Shown one piece after another: positions 1 through 8,143 of a stretch of DNA of 64,000 bases. This DNA is from Marinobacter iranensis (GTDB taxonomy: Bacteria > Pseudomonadota > Gammaproteobacteria > Pseudomonadales > Oleiphilaceae), in the NCBI RefSeq assembly GCF_029207565.1, contig NZ_JANCMW010000005.1:1-64000 (forward strand), written 5' to 3'. A model generated the notes under the pieces. The model ran no database searches and had not been told where the DNA came from. It saw only the letters and a program-made list of their open reading frames with translations. Each line of letters begins with the position of its first letter. Within the stretch, counting starts at the first letter, position 1. Position numbers and translations under genes: made by a program.

Positions 1-218
1 AGAGCCTGGCTGACGCGGGAAACCGGGTTGCTGATGAATTCCTTCGAGTTGGAGGAATAGGTAATCGCCACGCCGGCGGTGTAATCCCGATCTGTCTGGG
101 TTGGAGCGAAGAGATCGTTATCCATGGAGAGAGCCACTACCGAGTCAGCGGACTCAGCGTGGGCGCCCGAGGCCAGAACGGCGGCTGCCAGAGAAAGCGC
201 CAAAAAACGAAAATTCAT
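1..218 (-). CDS. LpxR-family outer membrane protein (DUF2219), N-terminal fragment cut by the window edge
   Basis: Reading the minus strand from an ATG at 218 gives 72 residues in open frame to the window edge. The first 21-22 residues form a clear signal peptide ending in ASGAHA. It is followed by VALSMDNDLFAPTQTDRDYT, which matches the start of the LpxR/DUF2219 family: an acidic DND/NDxF motif followed by TDRxYTxG. Known family members are outer-membrane beta-barrel lipid A 3'-O-deacylases. The C-terminal barrel and most catalytic residues lie outside the window, so enzymatic activity cannot be judged. The gene faces away from the small exported protein at 509. Confidence 0.7.
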   Translation of the reverse strand, partial: MNFRFLALSLAAAVLASGAHAESADSVVALSMDNDLFAPTQTDRDYTAGVAITYSSNSKEFISNPVSRVSQA

Positions 219-508
219 AGCCAGCTCCAAAAAATGCGTCGGTGAAGTTAGCTGCTATTTTTCGACTGACTGGCCCTCAGGACTAATTAAGCGTTGATAT
301 TCAAAACATCACTGAAACTTATGAATAGGTAGTTATACGTTCATTATGTTCGCTGTCAGGCTGAGGATCATCATAAGGAATGATGTGTACCATACCGTTT
401 TAGAATTATCCCGCGCCATTCTCCGGTTCCATACTTCGCTCATCTGATATCAAGTCGATCCTCGACCTCGGTCTCAGCTGAAATCATTCAGACCCTGGAG
501 AAATTAAA
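219..508. other. AT-rich divergent intergenic region
   Basis: This 290 bp stretch between the LpxR-like gene (leftward) and the small exported protein (rightward) has no open frame of note. It must hold both promoters. It is visibly richer in A+T than its surroundings around 270-380. A ribosome binding site (GGAGA, about 498-502) precedes the rightward gene. I see no convincing operator. Confidence 0.4.
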
Positions 509-760
509 ATGCGCAAAATTGCACTGTTTACTCTCGCTTCACTTTTTACCGTCGCCGCCCTGCCCGCACACGCTACCTTGGCAGACCGCAAATCAAACGA
601 GCCCCGCTCCGAGCAAGCTCAGCCCGCTCCCTATAGCGGTCAGATGGTGATTCGCGGTGAAATTCAGGATCGCGACGCAAAAAATGATACTGCCGAACCG
701 GCCCCGTACAGCGGTCAAATCGTTATCCGTGGTGAAGTACGTTCCAAAAGCCAAGGTTGA
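509..760 (+). CDS. small exported protein with a duplicated PAPYSGQxVIRGE motif
   Basis: 83 residues. The first 22 are a typical Sec signal peptide (MRK, hydrophobic core, cleavage after AHA). The mature part is only about 60 residues, charged and proline-containing. It carries the same element twice, PAPYSGQMVIRGE at residues 39-51 and PAPYSGQIVIRGE at 64-76, with a period of 25 residues; the linkers are acidic/basic and unlike each other. No family is recognised. GGAGA lies about 7 bases before the ATG, which supports translation. The repeated hydrophobic/Gly-Arg units might be short beta hairpins or a binding epitope, but that is speculation. It stands alone between the LpxR-like gene and the convergent CapA gene. 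Confidence 0.7.
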   Translation: MRKIALFTLASLFTVAALPAHATLADRKSNEPRSEQAQPAPYSGQMVIRGEIQDRDAKNDTAEPAPYSGQIVIRGEVRSKSQG

Positions 761-852
761 TCTTTAGAGGTTTCATTTGCGTCCTGGCACCAGGGACGGT
801 GCGTTTTATCTAACTCCTGCGGCGCTACCGGTGGCGATTCAGCGGGCCTGGG

Positions 853-1998
853 TCAGTAAAGCTCAAGCAAGTTATCTCCCCTGCTTCGCACATCAACGCC
901 AAATTCCCGGCTGGCCTCCGCCAATCGATCGCCCAGCCACTCCAAGTCTTCTGCTGCGGGGTGATGCAGCGCAAAGCCGCTGGTTTCCAGTACTGCCATA
1001 TCCAGGTGTTGGAGGTCGCCGCGTTGATCCAGCACTGGAAAATAGATTACCCGCAGCTCCGGACGAAACGCTTCGTGGCCGGAAATCCCCTCGTAGTCGT
1101 TGATCAGGTCGCCGCAACCGTAAAGGATCAGTTTATTGCGATAGACCTCGATACCCTTGGGGTGGTGGGATGAGTGGCCGAAGACCAGGTCCACGCCGGC
1201 TTCATCAATCAGTGCATGGGCGAATGCCTGGTGTTCTTCCGGCACATCGTAGCCCCAGTTGTCACCCCAGTGCACGGAATAGACGACAACATCATCATCC
1301 CGGCGCATGGATCGAACGACCCGCCCTATTCCGGATGCATTTCGTGCTGAGAGGCCCCGTAGTAAATGGACGCCGGGGCCACGGGAGGTGGCTGCCCAGC
1401 CTGGGTCAATTCCACTATCGGTGTGTCCTCCAGCAAATACCAGTACCCGCCCCTGCCCTGTTGGCTGTACTGCCGGTGTCACCGCTTCCTTGAGTTCGGT
1501 TCCCGCGCCTGCGGTCTTGATCCCGGCACCGCGAAGAACGCCCAGCGTTTCCAGCAGTCCGTTCTCACCCCAATCCAGTACATGGTTGTTTGCCAGGGTA
1601 CAGACATCCAGTTGCGCCGCCTGCAAACACGTCACGTTGGCCGGATGCATGCGGTAGTTGATGCCTTTGCGCTGGTGATCGGCACTGGTGGTGACCGCCG
1701 TTTCCAGGTTGGCAATGCTTACATCCGGCGACATTGACTGCATCAACGGCAAGGCATCACCCCAGATATAACCGGGTTCGACATTGCGGGGAATTGGCCC
1801 GTGGCGCCTTTCCGCCAGGACAATATAATCCTCAGCCGACCACACCACGGATTCAAACAGGATGGGGTCGACGGACCTGGGCATGATCTGGTCGATGCCT
1901 CGGCCAGTCATCACGTCACCGCATAATAGTAGGCGCAAGCGATTCGTCATCCTTGTTGCCAGGCGGTGAGCAGTTTCCGTAAAGGTACGGAGTGTCAC
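853..1998 (-). CDS. CapA family (PGA_cap) metallophosphoesterase-like protein
   Basis: 381 residues spanning the bacterial CapA/PgsA-type domain. The metallophosphoesterase-like fold is visible from LLLCGDVMTGRGID near residue 23, through SIANLETAVT, ANNHVLDWGE, and YSVHWGDNWGYD, to the late VFGHSSHHPKG motif; these carry the Asp, Asn and His residues expected to bind metal. Family members are linked to capsule or poly-gamma-glutamate handling, but many stand alone with unknown substrates, as here. No capsule genes are nearby. The longest frame begins with GTG at 1998; an ATG at 1950 (MTNRLRLLLCGD) would place the start right at the domain and is equally possible. It lies 29 bp behind the GST gene and is probably cotranscribed with it. 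Confidence 0.8.
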   Translation of the reverse strand: MTLRTFTETAHRLATRMTNRLRLLLCGDVMTGRGIDQIMPRSVDPILFESVVWSAEDYIVLAERRHGPIPRNVEPGYIWGDALPLMQSMSPDVSIANLETAVTTSADHQRKGINYRMHPANVTCLQAAQLDVCTLANNHVLDWGENGLLETLGVLRGAGIKTAGAGTELKEAVTPAVQPTGQGRVLVFAGGHTDSGIDPGWAATSRGPGVHLLRGLSARNASGIGRVVRSMRRDDDVVVYSVHWGDNWGYDVPEEHQAFAHALIDEAGVDLVFGHSSHHPKGIEVYRNKLILYGCGDLINDYEGISGHEAFRPELRVIYFPVLDQRGDLQHLDMAVLETSGFALHHPAAEDLEWLGDRLAEASREFGVDVRSRGDNLLELY

Positions 1999-2027
1999 CG
2001 CTCGGGGCGTTGATCTACGTTGCTGGT

Positions 2028-2726
2028 TTAGGCTCTTTTAACAGTACTGTCGACATCGGTGCAAGCCATCAGTTGCGACATATAACTACCCCTCTTCCGA
2101 ACAAAATCCAATAGACGATCCGGGTAATCAAAGGTGACCGCTTGCCCGACTGACTCGCGAGCCCTTAAATGGCTTCTCCACACCTGAATTTTCTCTACGT
2201 TGTCCAAAATACCCAGGTCCAACGCAGACTCAAACACGTCGAAATACCTGAAAATCGGGCCGTAGACGGCATCAATGATCTGAAAGTTCTCCCCGTAGAA
2301 ATAAGGACCGCTGCCCAGCCGTTCCTCTAATTGCCCGAATCGTGCCCGTAACGTGTTACGTGAGGCATCAAACTCTTCCAGTGTCGGTGCGTTATATAGT
2401 TGGGCAATGCCACTCAACAGGCTGGATCCGAATTCTATCCAGGCTCGGTGATAGGCACGCTCCAATGGGTCCTCCGGATGCAGCGAGCCCGGTGTAACCT
2501 CATTGAGGTATTCGCAGATCACAGCAGACTCGAAAAGGGATTGTCGTTCGCCCACCACAAGCACGGGCACCTTACCCAGCGGGGAAATCTCCTGAAACCA
2601 GTTTGGCTTGTTGGCCAGGTCAATGTCGGTGCGACGATAGGGAATTCGTTTTTCACTCAGAACGATGACCGAGCGTTGGACGTATGGGCACAGTACATGG
2701 GTGATTAGCTCGAACTCGCGAGTCAT
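2028..2726 (-). CDS. glutathione S-transferase family protein
   Basis: 232 residues with the thioredoxin-like N-terminal GST domain (about 1-85) and an alpha-helical C-terminal domain. A CPYV motif puts a cysteine at residue 13 at the expected catalytic position, as in omega/beta-like or SspA-like GSTs. SPLGKVPVL (cis-Pro loop) and FESAVICEYL (glutathione gamma-glutamyl site) follow as expected. Substrate unknown. The AGGAGAACC ribosome site lies before the ATG at 2726. The gene is divergent from a LysR regulator (start 2843), its likely controller, with 116 bp between them. Confidence 0.85.
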   Translation of the reverse strand: MTREFELITHVLCPYVQRSVIVLSEKRIPYRRTDIDLANKPNWFQEISPLGKVPVLVVGERQSLFESAVICEYLNEVTPGSLHPEDPLERAYHRAWIEFGSSLLSGIAQLYNAPTLEEFDASRNTLRARFGQLEERLGSGPYFYGENFQIIDAVYGPIFRYFDVFESALDLGILDNVEKIQVWRSHLRARESVGQAVTFDYPDRLLDFVRKRGSYMSQLMACTDVDSTVKRA

Positions 2727-2842
2727 AGACGGTTCTCCTTGTTGGATTCAGGTCAGGTTCAGTATCGCGCTTGCACTGGGCGAGTAACATTCGCAAAATC
2801 GGAAAGGTAGAATTGCAAGTTTGCAAATTCAGGGAACATCAA

Positions 2843-3730
2843 ATGGACTGGAACTCACTCAAAGTCTTTCTCGCCATTGAACAAACTGGCTCGCTGGCTG
2901 GCGCGGCCCGAGTACTGGGCGTGAACCACTCGACCGTGTTTCGACGGTTGAACGCCTTCGAGAAAGATTTGGATGCCCGCCTGTTCGAACGCCTGCCTGG
3001 CGGTTACGTGCTAACTCCTCTGGGCGAGGAGTTGAAAGACATCGCCAATCGCGTTGACGGGGCCTTTAACGATATGGAACGTCGAATAGCGGGTCGCGAT
3101 GTGCAGCCAAAGGGCAAAGTCCGGATTACCGCGCCCAACAACCTCGCTTATCGATACCTGCCGGATTATCTGGCCGAGTTGAACCAGGATTATCCGGAGA
3201 TCACGGTCGAATTGCTGGTCAGCAATCTGGAAGTCAACATGAACAGCCGACAAGCAGATATCGCCGTCAGGGTAACGGATGTGCCACCAGAACATCTGGT
3301 TGGCCGGCAAGTGTGCTCCATTGGGTGGAGTGTTTACGGCAGCCCCAGCTACCGGGATAACCATGGCTTCCCGACCGGCCTGGACGGCTTGCAGTATCAT
3401 CTACTCATCGGCGCCAGCGGCAGCATGCAGGGACTACCGGCATTTGTCTGGTTGGAGCGCACACTCGCGCAATGCATTGCTGCGCGCAGTGACGACCTGG
3501 TGGCCATGTCCTGGTTAGCCCAGAGCGGCCATGGTTTGGCTCTTTTACCGGATGATCAACAGCGACCGGAACTTGAGGCCCTGTTTGCTTTCCCTCCGGG
3601 GAAGACATCAAATCTGTGGCTATTGACGCATCCTGATCTACGCGAAGTGGAGCGCATCAAGCTGGTTATGCGATACCTCACAAAGGCTTTCGCCGAGGAC
3701 CAACGTCTTGGAGGTTTGGGCACAAATTAA
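2843..3730 (+). CDS. LysR family transcriptional regulator
   Basis: 295 residues from the ATG at 2843, which gives the standard LysR N-terminus MDWNSLKVFLAIEQTGSLAG; an in-frame ATG 72 bases upstream would add an atypical leader. The winged helix-turn-helix covers about residues 1-60 (AARVLGVNHSTVFRRLNAFE), followed by the effector-binding domain (GKVRITAPNNLAYRYLPDYL onward). It belongs to the subgroup that regulates adjacent divergent genes, so the GST at 2028-2726 is the natural target. Effector unknown. Confidence 0.88.
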   Translation: MDWNSLKVFLAIEQTGSLAGAARVLGVNHSTVFRRLNAFEKDLDARLFERLPGGYVLTPLGEELKDIANRVDGAFNDMERRIAGRDVQPKGKVRITAPNNLAYRYLPDYLAELNQDYPEITVELLVSNLEVNMNSRQADIAVRVTDVPPEHLVGRQVCSIGWSVYGSPSYRDNHGFPTGLDGLQYHLLIGASGSMQGLPAFVWLERTLAQCIAARSDDLVAMSWLAQSGHGLALLPDDQQRPELEALFAFPPGKTSNLWLLTHPDLREVERIKLVMRYLTKAFAEDQRLGGLGTN

Positions 3731-3734
3731 AACT

Positions 3735-3758
3735 GGAGGGTCTAGAAAAAGACCCTCC
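3735..3758. terminator. bidirectional hairpin between convergent genes
   Basis: GGAGGGTCT (3735-3743) pairs perfectly with AGACCCTCC (3750-3758) across a 6-base A-rich loop. It sits 4 bases after the LysR stop and 25 bases after the convergent SDR stop. The flanking T tracts are short, so it is a probable rather than certain intrinsic terminator. Confidence 0.6.
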
Positions 3759-3782
3759 GACGGCTTTCTATTGCCTGACCGA

Positions 3783-4538
3783 TCAGATCCCCTGGCCACC
3801 CGACACTTCAATCCGCTGTGCATTGATCCAGCCGGCGTCGTCATCAAGAATCGCAGCTACCGCACCGCCGACATCATCCGGTAAGCCGACGCGGCCCAGG
3901 GCGGTCATGGCGGCCAATTGTTCATTCACTTCTGGCGTGTCACGCACATAACCTCCACCGAAATCTGTCTCAATCGCTCCCGGAGCGATCGTGTTCACGG
4001 TAATGCCTCTTGAGCCAAGTTCTTTCGCCATATAAACGGAAAGCGTTTCGAGCGCGGCTTTCATCATGGCGTAGGCTGAAAAGCCGGGAATCGCCATGCG
4101 CGTCAGGCCAGAGGACACATTCAGTATACGGCCACCGTTTTTCACGACAGGCAGCAACGTTTGTGAGAGGAAGAAGGGCCCCTTGATATGCTCATTCACC
4201 ATGCGGCCGAACTCCTCCTCCGTAATGTCCAGGTAGTCCTTGAATACCCCGGTACCCGCATTATTGATCAGGTAGTCAAAGTCCTTGCGGCCCCAGTGCT
4301 TATTGAGTGTATCGCTGACCTGCCTGGCAAACTGAGAAAAGCTCTCTGAATTGCCCACATCAAGTTGCATGGCCACTGCTCTCCGCCCCATAGACGTGAT
4401 GGTCTCAACGACGGCTTCCGCCTCATCCTTCCGGCTATGATACGTCAGGATGATATCCCTGCCTTTTTTGGCCAGATGCAATGCCATGTTTTTACCGAGG
4501 CCGCGGCTGCCGCCGGTGATCAGTGCTATTTTCGTCAT
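3783..4538 (-). CDS. SDR family NAD(P)-dependent oxidoreductase
   Basis: 251 residues with the classical short-chain dehydrogenase pattern: cofactor motif TGGSRGLG at residues 8-15, NNAG in mid-protein, a catalytic Ser (NVSSG), and YAMMK (YxxxK). The C-terminal SGGQGI is also typical. The Arg-rich loop after strand 2 (TYHSRKDEAE) suggests NADPH preference, which is inference. A strong ribosome site (AAGGAGATAACC) precedes the ATG. It forms a tandem pair with the next SDR upstream, 47 bp away. Substrate unknown. Confidence 0.87.
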   Translation of the reverse strand: MTKIALITGGSRGLGKNMALHLAKKGRDIILTYHSRKDEAEAVVETITSMGRRAVAMQLDVGNSESFSQFARQVSDTLNKHWGRKDFDYLINNAGTGVFKDYLDITEEEFGRMVNEHIKGPFFLSQTLLPVVKNGGRILNVSSGLTRMAIPGFSAYAMMKAALETLSVYMAKELGSRGITVNTIAPGAIETDFGGGYVRDTPEVNEQLAAMTALGRVGLPDDVGGAVAAILDDDAGWINAQRIEVSGGQGI

Positions 4539-4585
4539 GGTTATCTCCTTGGATTTAATGAAGACAGTCTTGAGTTGTGTTGGCG

Positions 4586-5329
4586 TTAAAAGGCATGACC
4601 GTGGGAAGCCACTGTTCGTACAATCATCTCGTTCACGTCCACTTCGGCTGGCTGGGATATGGCAAAAAGCACTGCATTGGCAATTGCCTGTGGCGAAAGC
4701 GATGAGCCCCGCAGCTCTTGCAGCAGTTCGGCTGCGCCTGGGTCGGTGATATCGTGACCCAGCTCCGTGGTGGTTACTCCGGGCGAGATCACAGTGACCC
4801 GAATGTTGTCGGTTTCCTGCCGGAGCCCCTCGCTGATCGCTCGGACAGCGTATTTACTGGCACAGTACACACCGCAATTTCCGCCAACTGCATGTGCGCC
4901 CGTAGACGCGGTATTGATGATCTGGCCACTGCCCTGTGCTTCCATAATGGGCAGTACCGCCGCTATTCCGTTAAGCACGCCTTTGATATTGACGTCGATA
5001 ATGTCGTTCCATTCATCTGTTTTCAGGGCGCTCATTGGGGAGAGCGGCATGATGCCTGCGTTGTTGAAGAGAACGTCAACACGCCCGTATTCACCCTGAG
5101 CAAATTCAACAAAGCGCTTTACACTCTGGGGATCAGCCACGTCCAGGGCCTGGAAAATGGCGGTGCCACCGCCCTGACGAATGTCGTTGGTGATCGCTTC
5201 CAGCCTGTCGGTTCTGCGTGCACCAAGCACAACCCTCGCACCTTCCTTGGCCAGTACTCTTGCGGTTGCTTCACCAATTCCGCTGCTGGCGCCAGTGATG
5301 AGAACGACTTTCTGTTGTGGAGTTACCAT
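4586..5329 (-). CDS. SDR family oxidoreductase
   Basis: 247 residues. Cofactor-binding TGASSGIG at residues 14-21, NNAGIMP, the NTASTGAHA serine strand and the YCASK catalytic pair are all present. It resembles the broad group of SDRs annotated as 3-hydroxyacid or serine-type dehydrogenases, but the substrate cannot be read from sequence. AAAGGAG precedes the ATG. It is the promoter-proximal member of a two-SDR unit and is divergent from the AraC regulator at 5503, so both SDRs are probably under that regulator, as seen for YqhC-like regulators and their reductase targets. Confidence 0.87.
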   Translation of the reverse strand: MVTPQQKVVLITGASSGIGEATARVLAKEGARVVLGARRTDRLEAITNDIRQGGGTAIFQALDVADPQSVKRFVEFAQGEYGRVDVLFNNAGIMPLSPMSALKTDEWNDIIDVNIKGVLNGIAAVLPIMEAQGSGQIINTASTGAHAVGGNCGVYCASKYAVRAISEGLRQETDNIRVTVISPGVTTTELGHDITDPGAAELLQELRGSSLSPQAIANAVLFAISQPAEVDVNEMIVRTVASHGHAF

Positions 5330-5502
5330 TGCCTTGCTCCTTTAACCTTTGTGGTTTGATGGACAAGGCCAGATTAGCGGGAGAGAGCGATCTTTCGGAT
5401 ACACAGAGCTACAAGGTTATTGCCTTTTTCTACAAATGCGTGGAGGTTGATGAGGGGCGGTGGTAGAGTTCAGATAGTCAAAGACGGAGTATTACCGTAC
5501 CC

Positions 5503-6399
5503 ATGAGCCTACATCAAAGAGATGAACTAGCCGCTATTATTGCCAGGTTCTCCAGCGAAGACGGCATTCACACCACCGCCATTCCTGGCGTGAACTGCAT
5601 CCGCTTCAGCAAACCGAATGCGCGTTTGCCAAGTGTTTATAACCCGTCTCTATGCGTCATTGTTCAGGGGCAGAAGCGCGTATGGCTGGAGGATGAAATC
5701 TATGACTACCAGCCTTCCGAGTTTCTGGTGGTTTCGGTTGACCTGCCCGTTATCGGAGAGGTAACACAGTGCAGTTATGATAAACCCTATCTATGTCTGC
5801 AGATTGAGCTGGACCAACATCAACTGGCGGAGTTATTGGTACAGTTCGGCACTCCCGGGGAGGATGGGGACGGAGCCAGAACGGAACGCGGGATATTCGT
5901 CGGCAACATGGATTCCACTCTCAATGACTGCGTTTTGCGCCTGGCGCGGTTGTTGGACGCGCCCCAGGACATCCCTTTGCTGGCACCCATGATCAAGCGT
6001 GAAATCTATTATCGTCTGTTGAATGGCCAGTACGGCGAGGTGATCACACAACTCGCCCGAACCGGAAGCCATATGCAACGTATTGCGGTGGCCATAGATC
6101 ATCTCAAGTCGAATTTCGACAAGTCAGTCAAAGTGGAAGAACTGGCCAGACAGATCGGCATGAGCGTGTCGTCCTTCCATGCTCACTTCAAAACCGTAAC
6201 CGCCATGAGCCCGCTTCAGTATCAGAAGCGGTTCAGGTTACTGGAAGCCCGGCAAATAATGCTGGTGGAAATGCAGGATGCCGCCGCCACCGCTTACCGA
6301 GTTGGTTATGAAAGCCCGTCGCACTTCAGCCGCGACTATGCTCGCATGTTCGGCAACCCGCCGGGTCGGGATATCAACCGGCTTATGGCAGAGACGTGA
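5503..6399 (+). CDS. AraC family transcriptional regulator (AraC_N cupin type)
   Basis: 298 residues. The N-terminal part (about 1-170) is the AraC_N domain (NPSLCVIVQGQKRVWLEDE, YQPSEFLVVSVDLP), which typically senses small aldehydes or drugs. Two helix-turn-helix motifs follow at the C-terminus (KVEELARQIGMSVSSFHAHF and AAATAYRVGYESPSHFSRDY). The divergent arrangement with the two SDR genes, 173 bp apart, is the classic layout of a regulator and its oxidoreductase targets. No clear operator repeat was found by eye. Confidence 0.85.
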   Translation: MSLHQRDELAAIIARFSSEDGIHTTAIPGVNCIRFSKPNARLPSVYNPSLCVIVQGQKRVWLEDEIYDYQPSEFLVVSVDLPVIGEVTQCSYDKPYLCLQIELDQHQLAELLVQFGTPGEDGDGARTERGIFVGNMDSTLNDCVLRLARLLDAPQDIPLLAPMIKREIYYRLLNGQYGEVITQLARTGSHMQRIAVAIDHLKSNFDKSVKVEELARQIGMSVSSFHAHFKTVTAMSPLQYQKRFRLLEARQIMLVEMQDAAATAYRVGYESPSHFSRDYARMFGNPPGRDINRLMAET

Positions 6400-6438
6400 G
6401 AGTGAGAGTGATATTTCGCGACCGGAGGTGGTTGGGGC

Positions 6439-7053
6439 TTATACTGTTCCTCCGCCACTTCTTCTGTTCCTGAACTGGGCCGCCTTGTAGCGATTTCCAC
6501 ACAACGCCATGCTGCACCATCGACGCTTGTGTGCCTTGGTGCGATCGTAGAACCATAGGATGCAGTCAGGGTGTTCGCACTGCTTGATGAGGCTGAAATT
6601 TCTTTCGACCAGTAACTGCGCCACTGCCTCGGCGACCGGTCCGAGTAAAGACGCGGTCGCCCCGCCGCGTGCGGTGCGGATCAGTACCAGGTTGCCTTCT
6701 TTGTCGCGTTCCAGATGCGGGGCGGTGAGGTAGGCGCCCAGATACTTGTTCAAACCACTGACGTCGCCTACCTCGCCCTCCTTGCGTTGAACGATTAACC
6801 GGCGCGCCAGTGTTCGTAGTGCCCTTCCCTGTGCAAGTAACTCGTCAAGGTCAACCTCCTTGCAGGCCGATGTTAAAACAGCACCACAACGCTCCAGCCA
6901 CTTGAGCACATCGTCACCGCTGTTCCAGTAGTCAATGACGTTGCCGTTTTTTTGTGCCTCCGTGTTCAGCAAATCCATTGCGAGATGATCTCCCAACATG
7001 GGTGCCCCGGCCGAGTTGCCGTCGCGCTGCGTTTGCGTTCCTGTCTCTGTCAC
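6439..7053 (-). CDS. ABATE / CGNR zinc-finger transcriptional regulator
   Basis: 204 residues. The N-terminal ABATE domain starts at LGDHLAMDLLNTEA and is followed by a C-terminal CGNR zinc finger (HPDCILWFYDRTKAHKRRWC and CGNRYKAAQF) that supplies four cysteines, including the namesake CGNR. Family members are called stress-induced transcription regulators and bind DNA through the finger. Start is GTG at 7053. The gene is divergent from the hydrolase at 7181, and the space between holds two copies of an inverted repeat (7057-7089 and 7113-7145), strongly suggesting that this protein controls both its own gene and the hydrolase. Confidence 0.85.
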   Translation of the reverse strand: MTETGTQTQRDGNSAGAPMLGDHLAMDLLNTEAQKNGNVIDYWNSGDDVLKWLERCGAVLTSACKEVDLDELLAQGRALRTLARRLIVQRKEGEVGDVSGLNKYLGAYLTAPHLERDKEGNLVLIRTARGGATASLLGPVAEAVAQLLVERNFSLIKQCEHPDCILWFYDRTKAHKRRWCSMALCGNRYKAAQFRNRRSGGGTV

Positions 7054-7056
7054 TTT

Positions 7057-7089
7057 AGTAACCTCTAAAAAATATGTTGACAGGTTACT
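7057..7089. promoter_or_regulatory. operator copy 1: AGTAACC-N19-GGTTACT
   Basis: AGTAACC at 7057-7063 and its exact inverse GGTTACT at 7083-7089 are separated by 19 bases. The site begins 3 bases upstream of the GTG start of the CGNR regulator. Its right half lies in the spacer of the rightward promoter (-35 at 7077-7082). Binding here should block both genes. An identical arrangement recurs at 7113-7145. Confidence 0.7.
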
Positions 7090-7105
7090 TTAAGCCAAAC
7101 ATACT
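7077..7105 (+). promoter_or_regulatory. sigma-70 promoter for the alpha/beta hydrolase
   Basis: A perfect -35 box TTGACA (7077-7082) is followed after 17 bases by CATACT (7100-7105), a 4/6 match to the -10 consensus. It points to the hydrolase ATG at 7181, leaving an untranslated leader of about 70 bases that contains the second operator copy. Confidence 0.65.
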
Positions 7106-7112
7106 CAGTTGA

Positions 7113-7145
7113 AGTAACCACTATTTTACGATTATAGAGGTTACT
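7113..7145. promoter_or_regulatory. operator copy 2: AGTAACC-N19-GGTTACT
   Basis: AGTAACC at 7113-7119 and GGTTACT at 7139-7145, again 19 bases apart, repeat the layout of 7057-7089. The two copies are offset by 56 bp. The outermost halves of the two copies match over 11 bases (AGTAACCTCTA at 7057-7067 against TAGAGGTTACT at 7135-7145). The site lies just downstream of the predicted transcription start of the hydrolase. Confidence 0.7.
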
Positions 7146-7180
7146 GGAATGCCATGCCAGCCTAAACTTCGAGGAAAATC

Positions 7181-8104
7181 ATGAACACCAAAAATATGCA
7201 GCCTGCAGCCACTGCACCCACCACCAGCACTGTAGAAAGTCCTGTGCGGATCCACTACAAGACAATGGAAATCCAGGGTGTCGACGTCTTCTACCGCGAA
7301 GCCGGATCGTTGGATGCACCAGCTATTTTGCTGTTACACGGGTTTGCCGCGTCCTCGTACATGTTCCGCGACCTGATCCCACAACTGGCCGGGAAATACC
7401 ATGTGATCGCCCCTGACCTACCGGGTTTCGGGCAGACAACCGTTATGCCTGGCGTTACATTCAACTACACCTTCGACAACCTGACATCGGTGATTGACGC
7501 TTTCACCGTGGCCAAGGGGCTGGACCGCTACGCGATGTATGTGTTCGATTACGGTGCCCCCGTCGGCTGGCGCCTGGCGGTGAAAAACCCTCAGAAGGTC
7601 ACCGCGATCGTAACCCAGAACGGCAATGCCTACGAAGAGGGGTTGAGCGAAGGCTGGGCGGAAATGCGCAAGGCCTGGTCCGAGCCAACCGCTGCCAATC
7701 GCGAGGCGCTACGCCGGTTCAACACGCCCGAAATGATCAAGTGGCAATACACCGAAGGTGTCGACGACACTTCGCTGATTCCGCCGGAGACCTACCAACT
7801 GGCCTACGCGGCAATCGAGCGCATTGGTGTCGAAATACAAATGGATCTGCTGCTGGACTATGGACAGAACGTAAAACAGTACTCGCAGCTGCATGAGTTC
7901 TTCCGCCGCTACCATCCGCCAACGCTGGCGATCTGGGGCAAGAACGATCCATTCTTCCTGCCGCCCGGCGCCGATGCGTTTAAGCGCGACAATCCCAAAG
8001 CCGAGGTGCGTTTTCTCGACACAGGCCATTTTGCCATCGAAACTCATGGCAAGGAAATTGGGGCGGCAATGCTGGAGTTCCTGAACCGTAGCATCAAACC
8101 CTGA
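7181..8104 (+). CDS. alpha/beta hydrolase, Asp-nucleophile type (epoxide hydrolase / haloalkane dehalogenase-like)
   Basis: 307 residues with a 25-residue low-complexity N-terminal leader before the fold begins. HGFAASS (about 53-59) is the oxyanion loop. The nucleophile elbow reads VFDYGAPVGW with Asp123 where lipases have Ser, placing it with epoxide hydrolases and dehalogenases. The late GHFAIETH motif supplies the catalytic His. Substrate unknown. AGGAAAATC precedes the ATG. It has its own promoter and double operator in the 127 bp shared with the divergent CGNR regulator, so expression is likely induced by a stress or substrate signal. Confidence 0.85.
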   Translation: MNTKNMQPAATAPTTSTVESPVRIHYKTMEIQGVDVFYREAGSLDAPAILLLHGFAASSYMFRDLIPQLAGKYHVIAPDLPGFGQTTVMPGVTFNYTFDNLTSVIDAFTVAKGLDRYAMYVFDYGAPVGWRLAVKNPQKVTAIVTQNGNAYEEGLSEGWAEMRKAWSEPTAANREALRRFNTPEMIKWQYTEGVDDTSLIPPETYQLAYAAIERIGVEIQMDLLLDYGQNVKQYSQLHEFFRRYHPPTLAIWGKNDPFFLPPGADAFKRDNPKAEVRFLDTGHFAIETHGKEIGAAMLEFLNRSIKP

Positions 8105-8143
8105 CCGTGAGACAGCTTATTGGGCTAGAGCCAGCACCCGGCT

